From: Cheilinus undulatus
Lineage: Eukaryota > Chordata > Actinopteri > Labriformes > Labridae
Assembly (NCBI RefSeq): GCF_018320785.1
Contig: NC_054868.1
Span: 45,639,874 to 45,703,873 of the forward strand
Length of the DNA stretch: 64,000 nt
Reading direction: 5' to 3'
Both the position numbers and the translations under genes were made by a program. Numbering within the stretch: the first letter of the stretch is position 1; every line of letters begins with the position of its first letter. The notes below the pieces were generated by a model. It had not been told where the DNA came from. It saw nothing but the letters and a program-made list of their open reading frames with translations, and did not search any database. Positions 20,363-41,169 of this stretch are shown here, piece after piece.

Positions 20363-20856
20363 TAACTTGGCACGCACTCATTACAGCATTTGAGAAAGGG
20401 CAGAGCCTTTGAAAAAAACTTGGAGGGTGATTGGTTGAACGCTCTGTCACATCTTTACGGGCCAGTCAGAGCAACCAAATACGTGACGTAGCTGCTATCG
20501 AGCTGCACCCCTAACGAGAACTAAAATCCATAGGGAACTGCTTAACGCCAACCAAGGTGACTGTAGACATGTCAGTACACAACTTTTGTTGTTCTTTGTT
20601 CTTCCTCTAACAAAGAAATTTTGTCAAGTTCTGATAAAACTGGCGCTTTAGCAGTATCCACGCTAATGTCTCTACCATAATTGCATCGGTTTCTTGTTGC
20701 TATTTGCTTACATTACGACTCCAAAGTACTGCCCCTCATCGCTGATTGGTCCCATCACTTTCTAACCGGGCCCAAACGGTTCAGACAGGTGCTTTGCTGG
20801 ATGGATTCGCCAGTGAGAAACCCAGAAACGGGGGTATCCGTCTGCTATGCAAGGTT
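20363..20856 (-). mobile_element. Inserted element 'E', right copy, opposite orientation
   Basis: Reverse-complement copy of 19492-20081, somewhat shorter. It begins 'taacttggca' and ends 'gctatgcaaggttt'. Shared strings in reverse include 'gagaaacccagaaacggggg' and 'gggcagagcctttg'. It is followed by 'gcacttgct', which repeats the end of the inverted Tc1 segment with one mismatch. Confidence 0.7.
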
Positions 20857-21140
20857 TGCACTTGCTCACAGCGAAGCCAAAACCACTAGAAACTGGTTTG
20901 CTGACAGTGGTATTACTATGCTTGATTGTCCAGCAAACTGGCCTGATCTAAAATCCACAGAGAATCTCTAGGGAAATGTCAAGAGGAATGTGAGAGTTAC
21001 TTAACTCAACAATACAGATGAGCTGAAGGCTGCTATCAGAGCAACCTGGGCTTCAAAACACCTCAGCAGTGCCACAGACTGATTGCCTCCAATTTGTGTA
21101 AAAGGAGCCCCGACCAAGAACAGAGTACATCAATGAGTGT
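20857..21140 (+). pseudogene. Tc1-like transposase remnant, C-terminal part
   Basis: Plus-strand pieces AKTTRNWFADSGITMLD and CPANWPDLKSTENL continue the transposase from where the inverted segment ends, then RATWASKHLSS-like residues follow. Stops interrupt it. The 3' end past about 21140 is too decayed to define. Confidence 0.75.
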
Positions 21141-21639
21141 AATTTTCCAGAGGGTCAGCATTATTATGAATCCTTTTTTGGACTTATGTTTTGTGATATT
21201 CTGATATTTTGAGATGGTGGAGTTTTTATTATTATTATTATTTTTTCATAAAGAAAAATCACAAACATTAAAACAAAAAAGTCTTGAAATATGTTACTTT
21301 GTATGGGATGGTTATAAAATGTATGGAAGTTTAACTTCTTGAACTAAATCACAGGAAAAAACAAACTTTTTCATTATATTCAAATTCATTCGACCCCCCT
21401 AAAGTTTTTTTTTACTCAATTCTTGTTGCTTTAAAAATGTTATGAATACTTCTGCAAAAATCTTCTTCAGTAAAAGTAGTATTACTGATTTCAGAATGTT
21501 CTTTAAAAGTACAAGTACGCAAAAACTACTCAATTGCAGTGATTTAGGTAAAAGTATTTTTTAGTTTCCTTCTCTATAGATATAGAAAACACTTTAAAGT
21601 TACTCAATTGACCTTGTAGAACTACATTTTTGTAATTCC

Positions 21640-21902
21640 CAATGTAGCCTGTCATGTTTTGGAGCGCCTCTTGGTGGCGCTGCCGACGCTCAACATTGTC
21701 AGTCAGCCGCAATTACAAAGACGAAGAAGAAGAAACCAGCTGTTAGCTAGTGGGTTGAGCTCGGCTGAGTTACATTAACTCTGAAGTTCGTCTACTTTAG
21801 AAATAAATTCAAAGTTTTTTTGTTGGACATGGACTACGTTTCTATTTCGTCAAGCACTGGTGGTGTGGAGTCGTCTTATTGAAATTGTTTACCTTGTTAT
21901 TG
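21640..21902 (+). promoter_or_regulatory. Candidate promoter and non-coding first exon of mief2
   Basis: A GC-richer patch ('ggtggcgctgccgacgctca', 'gacgaagaagaagaaaccag') stands out from the AT-rich surroundings. It is followed by sequence ending in a consensus donor, TG/gtaagt, at 21902. The mief2 start codon lies only 22 bases into an exon at 28293 that begins after a good acceptor, so a separate upstream leader exon is required. This patch is the best candidate seen. It is an inference without transcript support. Confidence 0.4.
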
Positions 21903-23186
21903 GTAAGTGTTTCCTAAATAAGTGCAGAGATAGCAGTGTCTGCTAATGTGGCTATCTAAATAGGTAACTGGCCTACTTGGCGAGCTAACGTTAGCTCTGA
22001 CAGACGTTGATCTGTTGGCTGCTGTTCTTAATGCTGACCACAATAAAGAAGCTTAAATTAGAGGTTAATATGTCATGAACGTGACAATCAGGGAGACATC
22101 GATGTAGGTTACCGGGGCTGACTCTCCCCTGTGTTAGGTTGGTAAACTTTGGACTGCATGAAGCTAATCATATCAGTGCTGTAGACAGGAAGGTGACATA
22201 TAATATAAAAAATTAAATATGTATTGTTTTATAGTCTTACAGATACATTCAGTCTGCTCTTATTCCGATCATTTGGTGCAGGATAGAACTGCCCCCGTAA
22301 ACATAAAAAATCCGGAACAAATGCAATAGAGAAATGTCACAATAATTTGAATTTTAACACTTATAGTATCAGCCCTGAAGGGCAGCTTAAGCTTACATTT
22401 CCATCTATTGCCTGGCAATGTGTGATAATGCTAATGCTATGTATTCCCCCTGCAAACGTTTCAAAGCTTTATTTTAAAGATGTGAGACGGACTGGTAAAC
22501 ATGGCAGCTCCTTTTGTTTACAAAACTGAATATATGGAGTATTTTTACCTACTCTATATGTCAATAAATTCAGACACTATGACGTAAACAGCAATCCAAA
22601 TGTGAAAATATAATATTGATTTTGGAAGCTTAGAGATTTTTAGTGTACCCAATTCAACCTTTTGTAGGGATGAAATGCTGTCACTATACAATCAAAACAA
22701 ATATGGGTAATTGAAATCACTTTGTCAGAATCATGTGTAGCATTGCTAGTTTTAAACAGCAGAGAGTGAAACTGCTTTTTTTTTATTTCACCCTGATAGC
22801 ACCTTTATAACCCCATTATAAACATTTATTAGGAAAAATTAAGGAAGAAGTGTTTTTTATATCATCAAAAGTATAAATCAAAACAATTCAACTCAATCAA
22901 ACATTTATTTCAGTGTCATTCCTTTATTTAAGGTGTTAGATTGTGATAACATCATATGCCATAACATGATTTTAGGTAGTGGTTCCCAACCTGGGGTCCA
23001 GGGCCCCTAGGGCAGGGTACCAAAGATCTCAAGGGAGGCACAAGTTTTGGTCTGCTTTGAGTTTGTCAACTTGCACATATTAAGTAAAATCATGATAAAG
23101 CACTAAATATGTAGTTTATATGATTGGTAAGAAAAACGTGTTTTCTAATATTATCAGTGAAACAAGATGTTTAATTTTCAACAACA

Positions 23187-23275
23187 ATATCCATCCATCC
23201 ATTTTCTACACCGCTTTTCCTGTTGGGCGTCAGGGGAGCTGGAGCCTATCCCAGCTGTCTTTGGGCAAGAGACAG
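23187..23275 (+). mobile_element. LINE 3' tail, L2/Maui-like
   Basis: The order 'atccatccatccattttcta', 'caccgcttttcctg' and 'ggagctggagcctatcccag' with 'gggcaagagacagg' is a very common fish LINE 3' end. Only about 90 bases remain. Confidence 0.65.
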
Positions 23276-26200
23276 GTAACAACAATATGTTAAGCATCTT
23301 TTTCATGTGGTTCTTGGTGGTTGCTTCTCTTCAATACAAGCGGCAGGGGCTCTGAGGAGCTCTGATTTAAGGTGTTGTTACTTCCTTATTTTGGAGTTTC
23401 TGTATTATAATAAACACAAATTTGAACTTGAGCTTTGTTAGCTATAGTGTTATTTATTGGTTAATTGAATTAGAATATTAGTCAGGTCAAGTCAGGCTTC
23501 ATTTCTGTTGCACATTTCATATACAGAGCAACACATTGTGGTTTATATGCCAGTTTCAAGATGCTTTGTAGAGTGCAGGTCTAGACTGTACTCTTAGTTG
23601 TATAATTCACAAGGGATGCTTGAAATTGGATTTTTGCAAATATAGGATTTGCTGAGATGTAACAAATTCGTTTTACTAGATACCAATATCAATACTAATA
23701 TTGAAATGTAGTACACACCTAAAACTTCCGTCCTTGAAACACACCATTTGAAGTTTAGGGATGTACAAATTAGCGCCTTTCAGTCCTTAAAACACACTTA
23801 AGAATGTAAGGAATAAAGATGAACAGTGAAAAAGGCTTCATCTGACATGCATCTGTTGGTTCAGCCTAAACTCCACCAGCTTACTGTTCATGCAGCCAAT
23901 ATGTACAGATGATTTATTGGCTGTAAATATCAGCAGATATGAAAATTTCTGCTGGTAATGAGAATACATTTTTTAGGCTTTTATCTGCCCATAAAAATTT
24001 CATTCTGATATTGTGCATCCCTGTTATTTACAAAGACCTACCTTTAATGAAAAGTTGACTTTGATATGGAAATATCTGTCAATATCTATGGCAGATACAT
24101 CAGTCATTCACGTCAGCTGGATGTACAATGCTTTTTGTTATTTGGCAAATACATGAATGCACCATGATGCGTGTTAAGTTAGTGATGTTTTTAGCAGAAC
24201 TATGTGCACTGTAGGTATTGGCTAAAGAGGGTTTGGAAGTGTTGCCTTGTGCAAAATCCAGTATTATAATGTATCGCCTTGGTATTGGCGCCAACACCTA
24301 ATCATAGCATCAGTACAGATGCATCCCTAAAAGTTATACTTTTGGGGAGGTATGCCCCCTTTCTTTCTATCACCTAATAGCAGTCAGTAAAGGTGTTAAG
24401 TCTGGTTGAATAACCATATTCTGTTTATTCCAAGCTAAAATGTCCCATTGCCTTTCCTCTGGTAGAAAAGGTTTAGCTCTGTTACAGCTCTGTTCTGCTA
24501 GCTGAAAAACGTGTGAAGTAATGGAGTTACTCTCTGACCTAATTGATCTGTTTATCAGTGATTCCTTTAGTTTGACGCTGTCATGTTTGGTAACAAAGGT
24601 CAACAGCTAAAGGCCTCCACCTGGCCTGATTGTGAAGTTACTAACAATAAACAGTGAAGTGATCTCTGCTCAGATGTTGAACCTGTCACCTACGTGCTGC
24701 ACATGTTAGTTTTGCTGTTATTGGACGTAGACGGTTGTTATATATTTGACCCTGCTGTCGTGAGTCAGGCAGTTATTTGGGCTATTAATAGGCCGTGTCT
24801 CCATTCTTGGGATCCTGCTGTATCTCTGGCAAGGAGAGGGGACAGGCACTTGGTAGAAATGGTTTAGGGTAAAGTTCTGCAGCTATTTTTGGATCTCAGG
24901 TGCCTGGAGCTAAATATGATAAGCACAGTGTAATTGTTCAGCTTTTTAACTAGCTTTAAGTATGTTAACATTATGGATGTGTGTCTGCTCTAGGAATATT
25001 TAATGAAGGTTTCACTTTTTCTACCTGTTTCTGTTTCCTATCATTAGAAACCTCTTGAATAGTGTAGTTGGAGAAATGTGCTCGAATGTTGCAGCTTTCT
25101 GACGTTCAAGTGTCTCTTGGATAAAAAGCAGATGTCAGAATAAAAACCAATAATGAGTGGTGCATTGTATTTGGTTCATGATAAAGCTCAATGATGGATG
25201 GTAATAAAACTTCAATATTTTTTGTATCACATTTATAAAATTTGTGAAAATCATCATTCCTTTTATAAAGGCGTCCATTCGCTTTGTCAACTAAGTAGAC
25301 TTAATATTTTTTGTTTCTCCTCTCAGGAGCAGCCAAAAGAGACAATCCAACATTTTTCCCAGGCCTCTTGTTTTTATACATTTAAATCAAATTGGATTAA
25401 AGTGGAAGCTTCCTGTTTATTAAAGAGAGATTTATTATTGAAACAGACTTACAAACATGACCTCAATAAGCGCTTGCATTTCAGGGAAATCTGCACACTT
25501 CATTGAGCTTTTCGAGGCACATACGCTCAGTGAGTAAAGACACTCACAGACATTGACAGTCATTAGTTGTCACATGGAAATTCAGACTAAAATGTATGAA
25601 AATAAGCATTTAATGAGGTGAAAATGGCTCAGCAGGTAATCCTTTTAACCAGCCCTGAACTCTGCAAAGCCAATGCAAACACTGAGTCACTTGGTCAGGA
25701 CTTATCTGGGTTATGAAATGTAAAGAATGTTAACACCACCTAATCAATCGCACAAATCCCACCATCGTCTATCCCAAACGCTGCACTTTTCCCACTTTTA
25801 GCAACTCTTTGGTGGAGTGTAGGGAGCTTTTGAGTTTTGTTGTAAAAATATTGACCAGGCACAATTCTAAAAATAAACACACTTAAGGGTTTTCACTGTT
25901 AAATGCAAATTTTTAACTGTATTTTATGTCCCATCATTGTCACTTTATCCTTCTAGGATTACAGGAGAGTGTGCTGGTAGAAAGCAAGACAGCCAGATTA
26001 CTAATCCACATAGAAGGATACACCTGAATTGATTGCTATTCTTACCTGGTGTAAACTACTGCTGGACAGTTAATCCAGTGTCATTTTCAATACAATTGGC
26101 TTCCTACACAAATGAAAACAAGATAATCCAGATTAAATTATTACTGTGCAGCAGGCCATGTTGTGCTAATTTTGTCAATAGGTTTTGTCATGTGCAGTAA

Positions 26201-27689
26201 ACGTTTCAGTGTTTGTTTTTACATTTTGGCCACAAAAGTATATCAGTACCACCTCAAAAACATAATTAATGCTCCTGGATGAAGACGGCTCTGATTCCAT
26301 TGTGGTAAATGGCAAATTTCTGTGAAATGCCTTTATTTTAAGTTCGAAGTAAGGGTGGGTGATATGGGAAAAAACATCATATCAGGCTTTTTCAATCTGG
26401 ATTTTATCACGATTTTTTAATTCCCATTTTAAGACAAATTTGTAAGTTAATGACCAGAAAACAACAAACTTATTCCCCATATAATCTTTAATGCACAAAG
26501 ACTATTTTTTAAAGTTACATGTTTTTTTCTTCTGCAACAGCCTTTTGGTTAAAGCATAAAATATTTTAAAATTTCCATTTTCATAGTTGGCACCTCCAGG
26601 TAAGGAGGTCTGAAGGTCTTCTTCCAGAATATTTAAGGACCAAACATTTATTTTCCTGCATTCTGATCTGTTTATTCAACCAATGTCTTCATTTTCTGCA
26701 CTGCTTTCAAATTATGATTTGTTCATCCGGCACATTTTAACACATTGATTTTCATTTTATAGCTCATGGACTATAAATAGAATTCCTGTAGCTCTAGCCT
26801 TGCACAAGTAGCCTGTTGATATGCAGTTTCATGTGACAGAATTCTTTGCCCTTGTTTATTTACTGCCAAAATAAGGAGATATAAACATAACCCAGAATAT
26901 CATCAGTTTCTAAGATGCGTGGTTATACACTAAAGTAATGACTGTATGTTATTTTAACTTCATCTTGATTTCTATTCATAAAGGGGTAGAGTAAAATTAA
27001 TTCACAGTGTGAGGATGTAGGATAAGTCACAGTCATACCTGTCTGCTGCTCACAGTAACAGAGAGAGATGAGTCTTTGATGAAACAGCTTTAGCAGATTG
27101 CCAATACATTCTATTTCTTGACGATCTGAGAGCGTCCTGTTGAACACCCCTAGCTCAATGCCCAAATTTCAGTTGCATGCTGGTCATTTTATTTCAAATC
27201 CACTTTATTTACTTTTTTTAGGGAAGTAAAATTAATGTTATACATCGCTAGCATCAGGCCATAAACTCCTTGAAGAGTTTGTTTTTTATAGAACAGTTCT
27301 GTTGGTCCCCCTTTACACCCCACAGTAGGTTTAACAAATTTTACACCAATGAAAGGTGTCCAAAAGATGCGGACTATGACCACATAAATTGTTTGAAAAA
27401 CAGCATTTTTCCTTTCCCTGAAATGAGAGACTTTGAAGAGGAGGAGGTTACGGCCCAATAGCAACAGTATGTTGGATATTTGCAGGCTTTAAAACTCTAG
27501 GGGCAGTAAAAGCATTCTTAGGGAGGTTACTGACTATTCAAAATAGTTATTTTGTATAAAGATAATGAACCAGAGACTAGTTTTTATATGTGCTTTCCTA
27601 TATTATAATGTCAGAACTAATAAAAGGGTAAATCGTTTAGTAATAAAGCTTCACTAGGTTGTTTTTTGACAACACTCTCTTACAAGTTG

Positions 27690-28197
27690 GAAGAAAAAAA
27701 TCAATTTTTAGATGCATCACGATGTAGAGGTGGAAGATTCTGAATCTATTTATAAATGTCCAATAATCGCTAATCGATATTAATTTAAATATTTAATACT
27801 GTGAAATGGCAGAAACAAAAAGATGGAACTCAGACACACAGCATATAACAGCAAGATTCAGATTACCAATTGTTCATTGGTGAAAAAGGACATTTTTATG
27901 TTTGTAATTTCAGATATGTTACAAGGAAAGGATGCTGCTACCTTTGGTTCAGTGCAATTGTAAATGTCCAGTTTACACATGTCTTCCATTAGAAGATAAT
28001 GGAAATTTATTTTCATTATTTTTTTCTAAACACAAAGGTAATGTTTTAATTATGTTTGACACAGTGAGAACAACAGGAATGTAAAAAAAACAAACAAGTG
28101 TATCAAACAGCATCAATAATTGATTAGGAATCGAATCGTAGCCCTATGAATCGTAATCAAATCGAATTGGTAGGTGCCTAAAGATTCCCATCTCTAA
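27690..28197. repeat. Dispersed repeat ending 'aggtgcctaaagattccca'
   Basis: The segment runs from 'tgcatcacgatgtagagg' to 'gaatcgtagccctatgaatc' and 'ggtaggtgcctaaagattcc'. These strings are familiar from non-autonomous hAT-like elements in fish. Target duplications could not be identified. Confidence 0.4.
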
Positions 28198-28314
28198 CTT
28201 TTCTCACCATGAAATGATCCCTTTGATTTTTTCTTATTTGTTTACCTTATATATTATATGCTCACCTCAGTTTGTGCTCTTTTCTTTCCAAGGCTAACCC
28301 CAAAAGAGGAAGGT

Positions 28315-37428
<9,114 letters not shown>

Positions 37429-38183
37429 TAAACAAACATAGACAAAGACGTAGCTCTCTTCATGCTGACTTCTCTCATTGATTAGCTTCTCCATTCTGCT
37501 TAGATTCAAAGACGCACTGCACAGCAGGAAATATGGCAGGCACCATGGACCGATGTCTACACTGAACGAGGAGAAGCTAACAGAAGTCTGCACATGAGAA
37601 AGTGAGAATCGAGCTAAGCTAATCACAGGATGGAAATGAGAAGTGCCAAGAAAGGAGCTGAGGAAGTGTTTGTCTAGAAAAATGTGCCTAATCACAAGTT
37701 CTCACAAAAATAATGTAGAAAAGTCTGCTTGGAAATGCCAGTAATAACTTTTCACAGGGTGTTGGTTAAAAACCATAATCAGTCTCTCCATTAACAGCAG
37801 GGAAGCAGTTGAGATTAAAGCTTTAGTGCAGTTTTTCTTTCTGTCCTCTAAATGGTAGTTTTTGTCTGCATAAATCTTTAATTTATTCTTACTATGCAGA
37901 AAAATAACTGGGTTTAGCTGCACTTGTAAAACAACTCAGTGAGCCTGAGTGAGGTTTATAAAACTGGAGGTGGATATGTACATGTTTAGTTTGTCTTCTT
38001 AAGTGTTTCAGTCTGTCACCAATGTTGTTTGGGTTAACTAATTCTTTATATTATGCTTGAAGTTGCCTCATCATTTTAAGCACTTGCTTTTAAATATGGT
38101 ATGAATGTTGTGGGTATTTCTTCAGTTTTATGAGTCTTGAGTGAAAGAATTTGGATTTTCTGTAAGTGAGCAGTGAAACAGCA

Positions 38184-38189
38184 AATAAA
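38184..38189 (+). terminator. Probable polyadenylation signal of mief2
   Basis: AATAAA about 755 bases after the stop codon, followed by a T-rich stretch at 38219-38240. Confidence 0.5.
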
Positions 38190-38337
38190 AAGTAAAGCAA
38201 TTGTTTAGATTCTCACTCTGTTTTTTCTTTTCCTTTCTTTAATTAGTACAATAAGTCTCTGGCTGCTTGCAAAGATTTCCCTGCATAAAAGTGCATCAGT
38301 TTAAGTGTTTAGGAAGGTGCTTCATGTTTAAATCTGC

Positions 38338-39349
38338 ACTTTGTCTCCTGGTCGTGAGACAGAGGACCAGCTCTTTACTCTTGCAGGGCTTCCTGGGGGA
38401 GCATGGGTGTTTGCTCATCCAGTCGACATGCATTTTGTGAACTTGGAGAAGGCCTACAATCGTGTCCCTCAAAGGCTGAAGTTGGGGGTGCTGCAGGAAT
38501 ATGGGGTTCTGGGGTCCCTGCTGCAAGCCATCCAGTCCCTGTATGGCCAAAGTGGAAGTTGTTTGCATTCTCAGCACAAAGTCAAAAATGTTTTCAATGG
38601 CTATTGGCCTCTGCCAGGGCTGTCCTTTATTACCAGTCCGCTTTGAAATTTTCTTGGACAGAATCTCAAGGTGCAGTACGGGGCAGGAGGGTTTCTGGTT
38701 CAGGGACCTCAGAATTTGATCTCTGCTGTTTGCAGATGATGTGATTCTGCTAGCTTCCTCAAATGAGGACCTCCAGCAGGCACTGAGGCGGTGTGAAGCT
38801 GAATGCGAGGTAGCTGGTATAAGAATTAGCACCTCCAAATCTTAGGCCATGGTCCTCTGCCGGAAAACAGTGGATTGCTCCCTCTGGGTGGGGAGTGAGT
38901 CTTTGCCCCAAGTGAGGGAGTTTAAGTATCTCAGGGTCTTGTTCACGAGTGAAGGTAGAATGGACCATGAGATGGACAGGCAGATTGGTGCAGCATATGC
39001 AGTTTAGCTTTGCTCAGCAGGAAGGCAAAGCTATCGATTTACCGGTCAATCTATGTTCCAACCCTCACCGAACTCTGGGTAATGACAAAAAGAATAATCT
39101 TGCTGATACAAGCAGTCGAAATGAGATCCCTCACAAGAATGTCTGGGCTCTGCCTTATGGTGTGAGGAGCTTGGATATCTGCAGGGATCTCAAAGTAAAG
39201 CCCCTGCTTCATCATGTCAAAAAGAGCCAGTTGCGGTGCTTCAGTATCTTACCAGGATGCATCCTTGTCGCCTCCATGTGGAGGTCCTCCAGGCACGTCC
39301 AACTGGGAGACCCCGGGGCTGACCCAGAACTCACTAGAGGAAATGTGTG

Positions 39350-39406
<57 letters not shown>

Positions 39407-39551
39407 TGTCCCATCTGGCCTGGGAGCACCTCTGAATCCCTCTGGAGGAACTGGAAAACATTTCTGTAGAGAGGGTTGTCTTGGTTGGCTTACTTAGCCT
39501 GCTGACACCATGACCCTACCTTGGATAAGTGGATGAAGCTGGATGGATGGA
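38338..39551 (+). mobile_element. Non-LTR retrotransposon remnant, intergenic
   Basis: Decayed reverse transcriptase: HFVNLEKAYNRVPQ, then DVILLASSNEDLQQALRRCE (replacing the usual FADDVVLL block), KYLRVLFTSEG, and a C-terminal piece around TSNWETPGLTQNSLEEM and LAWEHL. Several stops and frameshifts interrupt it. It ends with a 'gatggatggatgga'-like tail near 39551. It is a 5'-truncated fish LINE carrying an AT microsatellite inside its last coding portion. The clade was not assigned. Confidence 0.85.
39350..39407. repeat. AT dinucleotide microsatellite
   Basis: A long run of alternating 'at' with a few g interruptions. It lies within the LINE remnant, at a point where other copies of such LINEs would be continuous. 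Confidence 0.95.
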
Positions 39552-40439
39552 CCTTTTTTCTCAAGTCTCATGAATGTGTATGTAAAATACCTAGAAACTA
39601 TTTAATGTCATTTATTATGGCTCATAAGAATGGGAACTTGGTATGCAAAATTTGATTGAAGTTTTTTTCTGTTGTTTATAAAAGGGATGTCACTGGTTTA
39701 CATTTGACATTCATATATTCATAACAGATTTCACTCATTTATACAAGTGTTCACCTGTATTATTAAGAGTTCATTTTGTTTGGAAAGTGTTTTTCAGCTT
39801 CAAATGAGCTTTCATTCAAATGTTTCCAAGTTTCTAATAGGTTTTACTGCTTCACAGAATTTGGTGTGGGTTTCAAAACAGGATCTCAAAGGTGAGCTTT
39901 CACATGGGCCATAATATGTTCCCTCTTATTGCAATTTTGCAATGATTTTAATGCATCATTTGAGGTTTCGCTGTAGTTAACAAGCGTGTAGACTTGTTCA
40001 TAAATAATTTTCTCAATACAATGTCTAACTAGTGTGTGAAATGCAAAATTGAAGTAAGCAAAATTGTATTATTTTTGTGTAATGATTTTATAGAGGGGTA
40101 ACTCAAAATAAAATAAATATATGGCTGTTAAAACACTGTCAAAAACTAAAAGTAGTGTATGTCCAAAATTTCAGAAATCTATATTGTTAAACCCTTTGTA
40201 CAGTTTGATATTTAAAGCAAAATATGACATTATCACTTTGCCAGTTGTTTTTATATTTTCATTTTTATTGTTTTTATGATATTTGATTTTCAGAGTGTAT
40301 TTTCTATATGTAAAGCGCTGTGGGCTGCAGTTTTGGTTCAATGTTGTTCAAAGTTGAGAAGAACTAAATCCACATTGGATATTTATAAAATGTAAAAACA
40401 AAGTATTTTATCTTGAAATGAAAACGGAAGTCTCAATTA
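39552..40439. other. Spacer between mief2 and smcr8
   Basis: AT-rich spacer without supported features. I see no exon, RNA gene or clear repeat boundary. Confidence 0.5.
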
Positions 40440-41169
40440 ACTGCTCTGACCGGAGCCCATGAAGTGTCAAACGCCCCCTAAAACACCAACGAAGAAGAAG
40501 GTTTTCCATGGAGCGCGGCTCTCCTAAGTGAAGTTAACGGACCCTACGCGTTCCTCGGTGGGTCAGCTGTCACATGGCTAAATATGGGTGTTGACGGTCC
40601 AGGTTACCGGTCCAAAACGTGACACCGAGGCTCAGGTTTTGGGCTCAAGTATGGCTCGACTGTAACGGAAAAAGAGGAACACAAATCCCGGGACAAAGGT
40701 TAGCGTGCCGTGTGACTCTCTGGCGCTTGCGGGGAACTTTCACTTCTCCGTTAAGTTTATGTTCTGTGAAACTCCGCTTGTTTACGCTTCTGTTGGTGTT
40801 AAAACGACGCTGTTTGTAAAGTTCCTGGGCTTTTAATACGGTAAAGTTCTTATGTTGTCGCTTTGTGAATGTAGAAACTGTATCATACGTTTTCTAACAT
40901 TTCAGTTGTCGTAGTAGCGGCTGTTTGAACAGCTGACTCACCGACGTATAAGGCCGGTGTTTCCCTTAAATGAGCGGCCCTGTTAACTGGTGCCTTTCAG
41001 CAGAATGTGTCGTTTGGTGTCGTAGATAAAGCAAACGCATCCTGTAACTACGGCAACCACAGAAGCAGTCCGTTCAGAGTCACCAGTTAAAAGGGTAACT
41101 AGTTAAATCGTCACACCTCACTGCTCCTGGACATAGCGATGTTGTGATCAGACCCCTTACGGCCTCAGG
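40440..41169 (+). promoter_or_regulatory. Probable promoter and 5' leader of smcr8
   Basis: GC and CpG content rise sharply from about 40440 ('ggagcgcggctctcctaagt', 'ttaccggtccaaaacgtgac'), just upstream of the first smcr8 coding exon. A leader exon or unspliced leader in this patch is likely. The exact start and any leader intron were not determined. Confidence 0.5.

Larger units (their letters stand above)
21903..28292. other. Putative first intron of mief2
   Basis: AT-rich sequence carrying repeat remnants: a fish LINE2-type tail at 23187-23275, a 'tgtgcatccctg'-ended repeat near 23640-24025, and a hAT-like repeat near 27690-28197. A piece around 26348-26480 starts 'gggtgggtgatatggg', another familiar fish repeat end. 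No other gene is supported. Confidence 0.45.

Noticed and set aside
38296-38838. 180-codon minus-strand open frame
   Set aside because: Antisense of the LINE reverse-transcriptase remnant.
38949-39497. 182-codon plus-strand open frame read as a gene
   Set aside because: It crosses the LINE remnant and the AT microsatellite; part of the frame is repeat-encoded tyrosine/isoleucine.
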